A DNA stretch of 22,744 nt, from contig CAIXAA010000219.1 in assembly GCA_903917305.1 (NCBI GenBank), positions 1-22,744 on the forward strand. The letters are read 5' to 3'. A program made the position numbers and the translations under genes. Positions 22,385 to 22,744 of the stretch are shown piece after piece (the first letter of the stretch is position 1; each line of letters starts with the position of its first letter). The notes beneath the pieces were generated by a model, which did no database searches, was not told the origin of the DNA, and worked only from the letters and a program-made list of their open reading frames with translations. Source of the stretch: an uncultured Myxococcales bacterium. Lineage in GTDB: Bacteria > Myxococcota_A > UBA9042.

Positions 22385-22744
22385 ATGTTCCGGTATGCTC
22401 TTGGAATTTCTTGGCTTCGCGGCGCAGCTTTGGCCGCCGTGCTCGCCGCAAGCGCTTGCGGCAGGGGCGCGCCCCCGCCAGCCGCCAACGCACCGGCGCC
22501 TGCAGCGGGCGTCGACCGATCGGCGCTCGGCATGTTCGCGCCGCTGCCCGCGGAGTTCCCCGCCGCAGGTGGCGCGCCGAACGCGGCGCAGGTCACGCTC
22601 GGCCGCGTGCTGTACTTCGACACGCGCCTGTCCAAGAACCACGACATCTCGTGCAACACCTGCCACCCTCTGGACAAATTCGGGGCGGAGCAGGAGGCGA
22701 CGTCGACCGGGCACCGCAAGCAGAAGGGCGGTCGCAACGCGCCG
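22385..22744 (+). CDS. Diheme cytochrome c peroxidase (CcpA/MauG family), lipoprotein, 5' part
   Basis: The first 120 codons are visible; the gene runs off the window. The signal MFRYALGISWLRGAALAAVLAASAC shape ends in a lipobox with Cys25. After a Pro/Ala-rich linker comes the family N-terminus LGRVLYFDTRLSKNHDISC (residues 72-90) and the first heme-binding motif CNTCH at 90-94. This is the hallmark of bacterial di-heme peroxidases, which reduce H2O2 with electrons from small cytochromes, or of MauG-like oxidases. The start is well supported by GGAGGGAGG five bases before the ATG. Whether it is a peroxidase or a MauG-like enzyme depends on the missing part (second heme ligand and C-terminal half). 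Confidence 0.88.
   Translation, partial: MFRYALGISWLRGAALAAVLAASACGRGAPPPAANAPAPAAGVDRSALGMFAPLPAEFPAAGGAPNAAQVTLGRVLYFDTRLSKNHDISCNTCHPLDKFGAEQEATSTGHRKQKGGRNAP

Noticed and set aside
20421..22493. 690-codon minus-strand frame opposite the carbamoyltransferase
   Set aside because: The plus-strand frame has all family motifs; the reverse frame has none.

Overview
The window is GC-rich and densely coded. It looks like a chromosomal piece of a Myxococcota-type (former deltaproteobacterial) bacterium. The evidence is a large IgGFc-binding-domain lipoprotein with cysteine-rich repeats, a 'DVW-VG / HWDG-W' beta-propeller lipoprotein of the kind common in myxobacteria, many lipoprotein signals, and class III-like polyhydroxyalkanoate (PHA) genes. 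This placement rests on gene content only. I saw no rRNA, tRNA, CRISPR array, insertion sequence or phage gene.

Left part (1-6650): a PHA / acyl-CoA region. The 3' end of a Pro/Ala-rich coiled-coil protein is followed by a phasin and a PhaC synthase, which form a tight operon. After PhaC lies the 3' stump of a short-chain dehydrogenase (SDR) gene, then a tiny lipoprotein. On the other strand are a concentrative nucleoside transporter, a one-helix membrane protein, and an SDR-thiolase pair that can supply hydroxyacyl-CoA. The phasin-PhaC and SDR-thiolase promoters both carry a TGC-N3-GCA element (13 bp identical) just upstream of the -35 box. This suggests one regulator controls both.

Middle (6502-11985): a 728-base region without a gene (operator and promoter at its left end, GC-rich hairpins in the middle), then three plus-strand genes: the IgGFc-binding lipoprotein, a PP-loop N-acetyl-sugar-amidotransferase-like ATPase, and a secreted DUF1287 / L,D-transpeptidase fusion.

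Right part (11992-22744): on the minus strand, a type II cysteine desulfurase followed by a PepD-like dipeptidase; on the plus strand, a large radical-SAM-like protein in which the first cluster cysteine is histidine (HxxxCxxC); convergent with it, a canonical radical SAM protein with extra C-terminal cysteines and repeated beta-rich modules; then a propeller lipoprotein divergent from a NodU/CmcH-type carbamoyltransferase; and at the edge the start of a diheme cytochrome c peroxidase lipoprotein.

The most intriguing stretch is 9357-22259. A PP-loop ATPase without its usual HisH/HisF-like partners, a cysteine desulfurase, two related radical SAM proteins and a carbamoyltransferase lie close together. 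This could be an undescribed tailoring or biosynthetic locus, but the genes are not in one operon and the product is unknown. Three plus-strand promoters share the layout TTGAC(A/G)-N17-TA(G/C)xxT, which probably reflects the host's housekeeping sigma factor. The one before the carbamoyltransferase predicts a leaderless mRNA.
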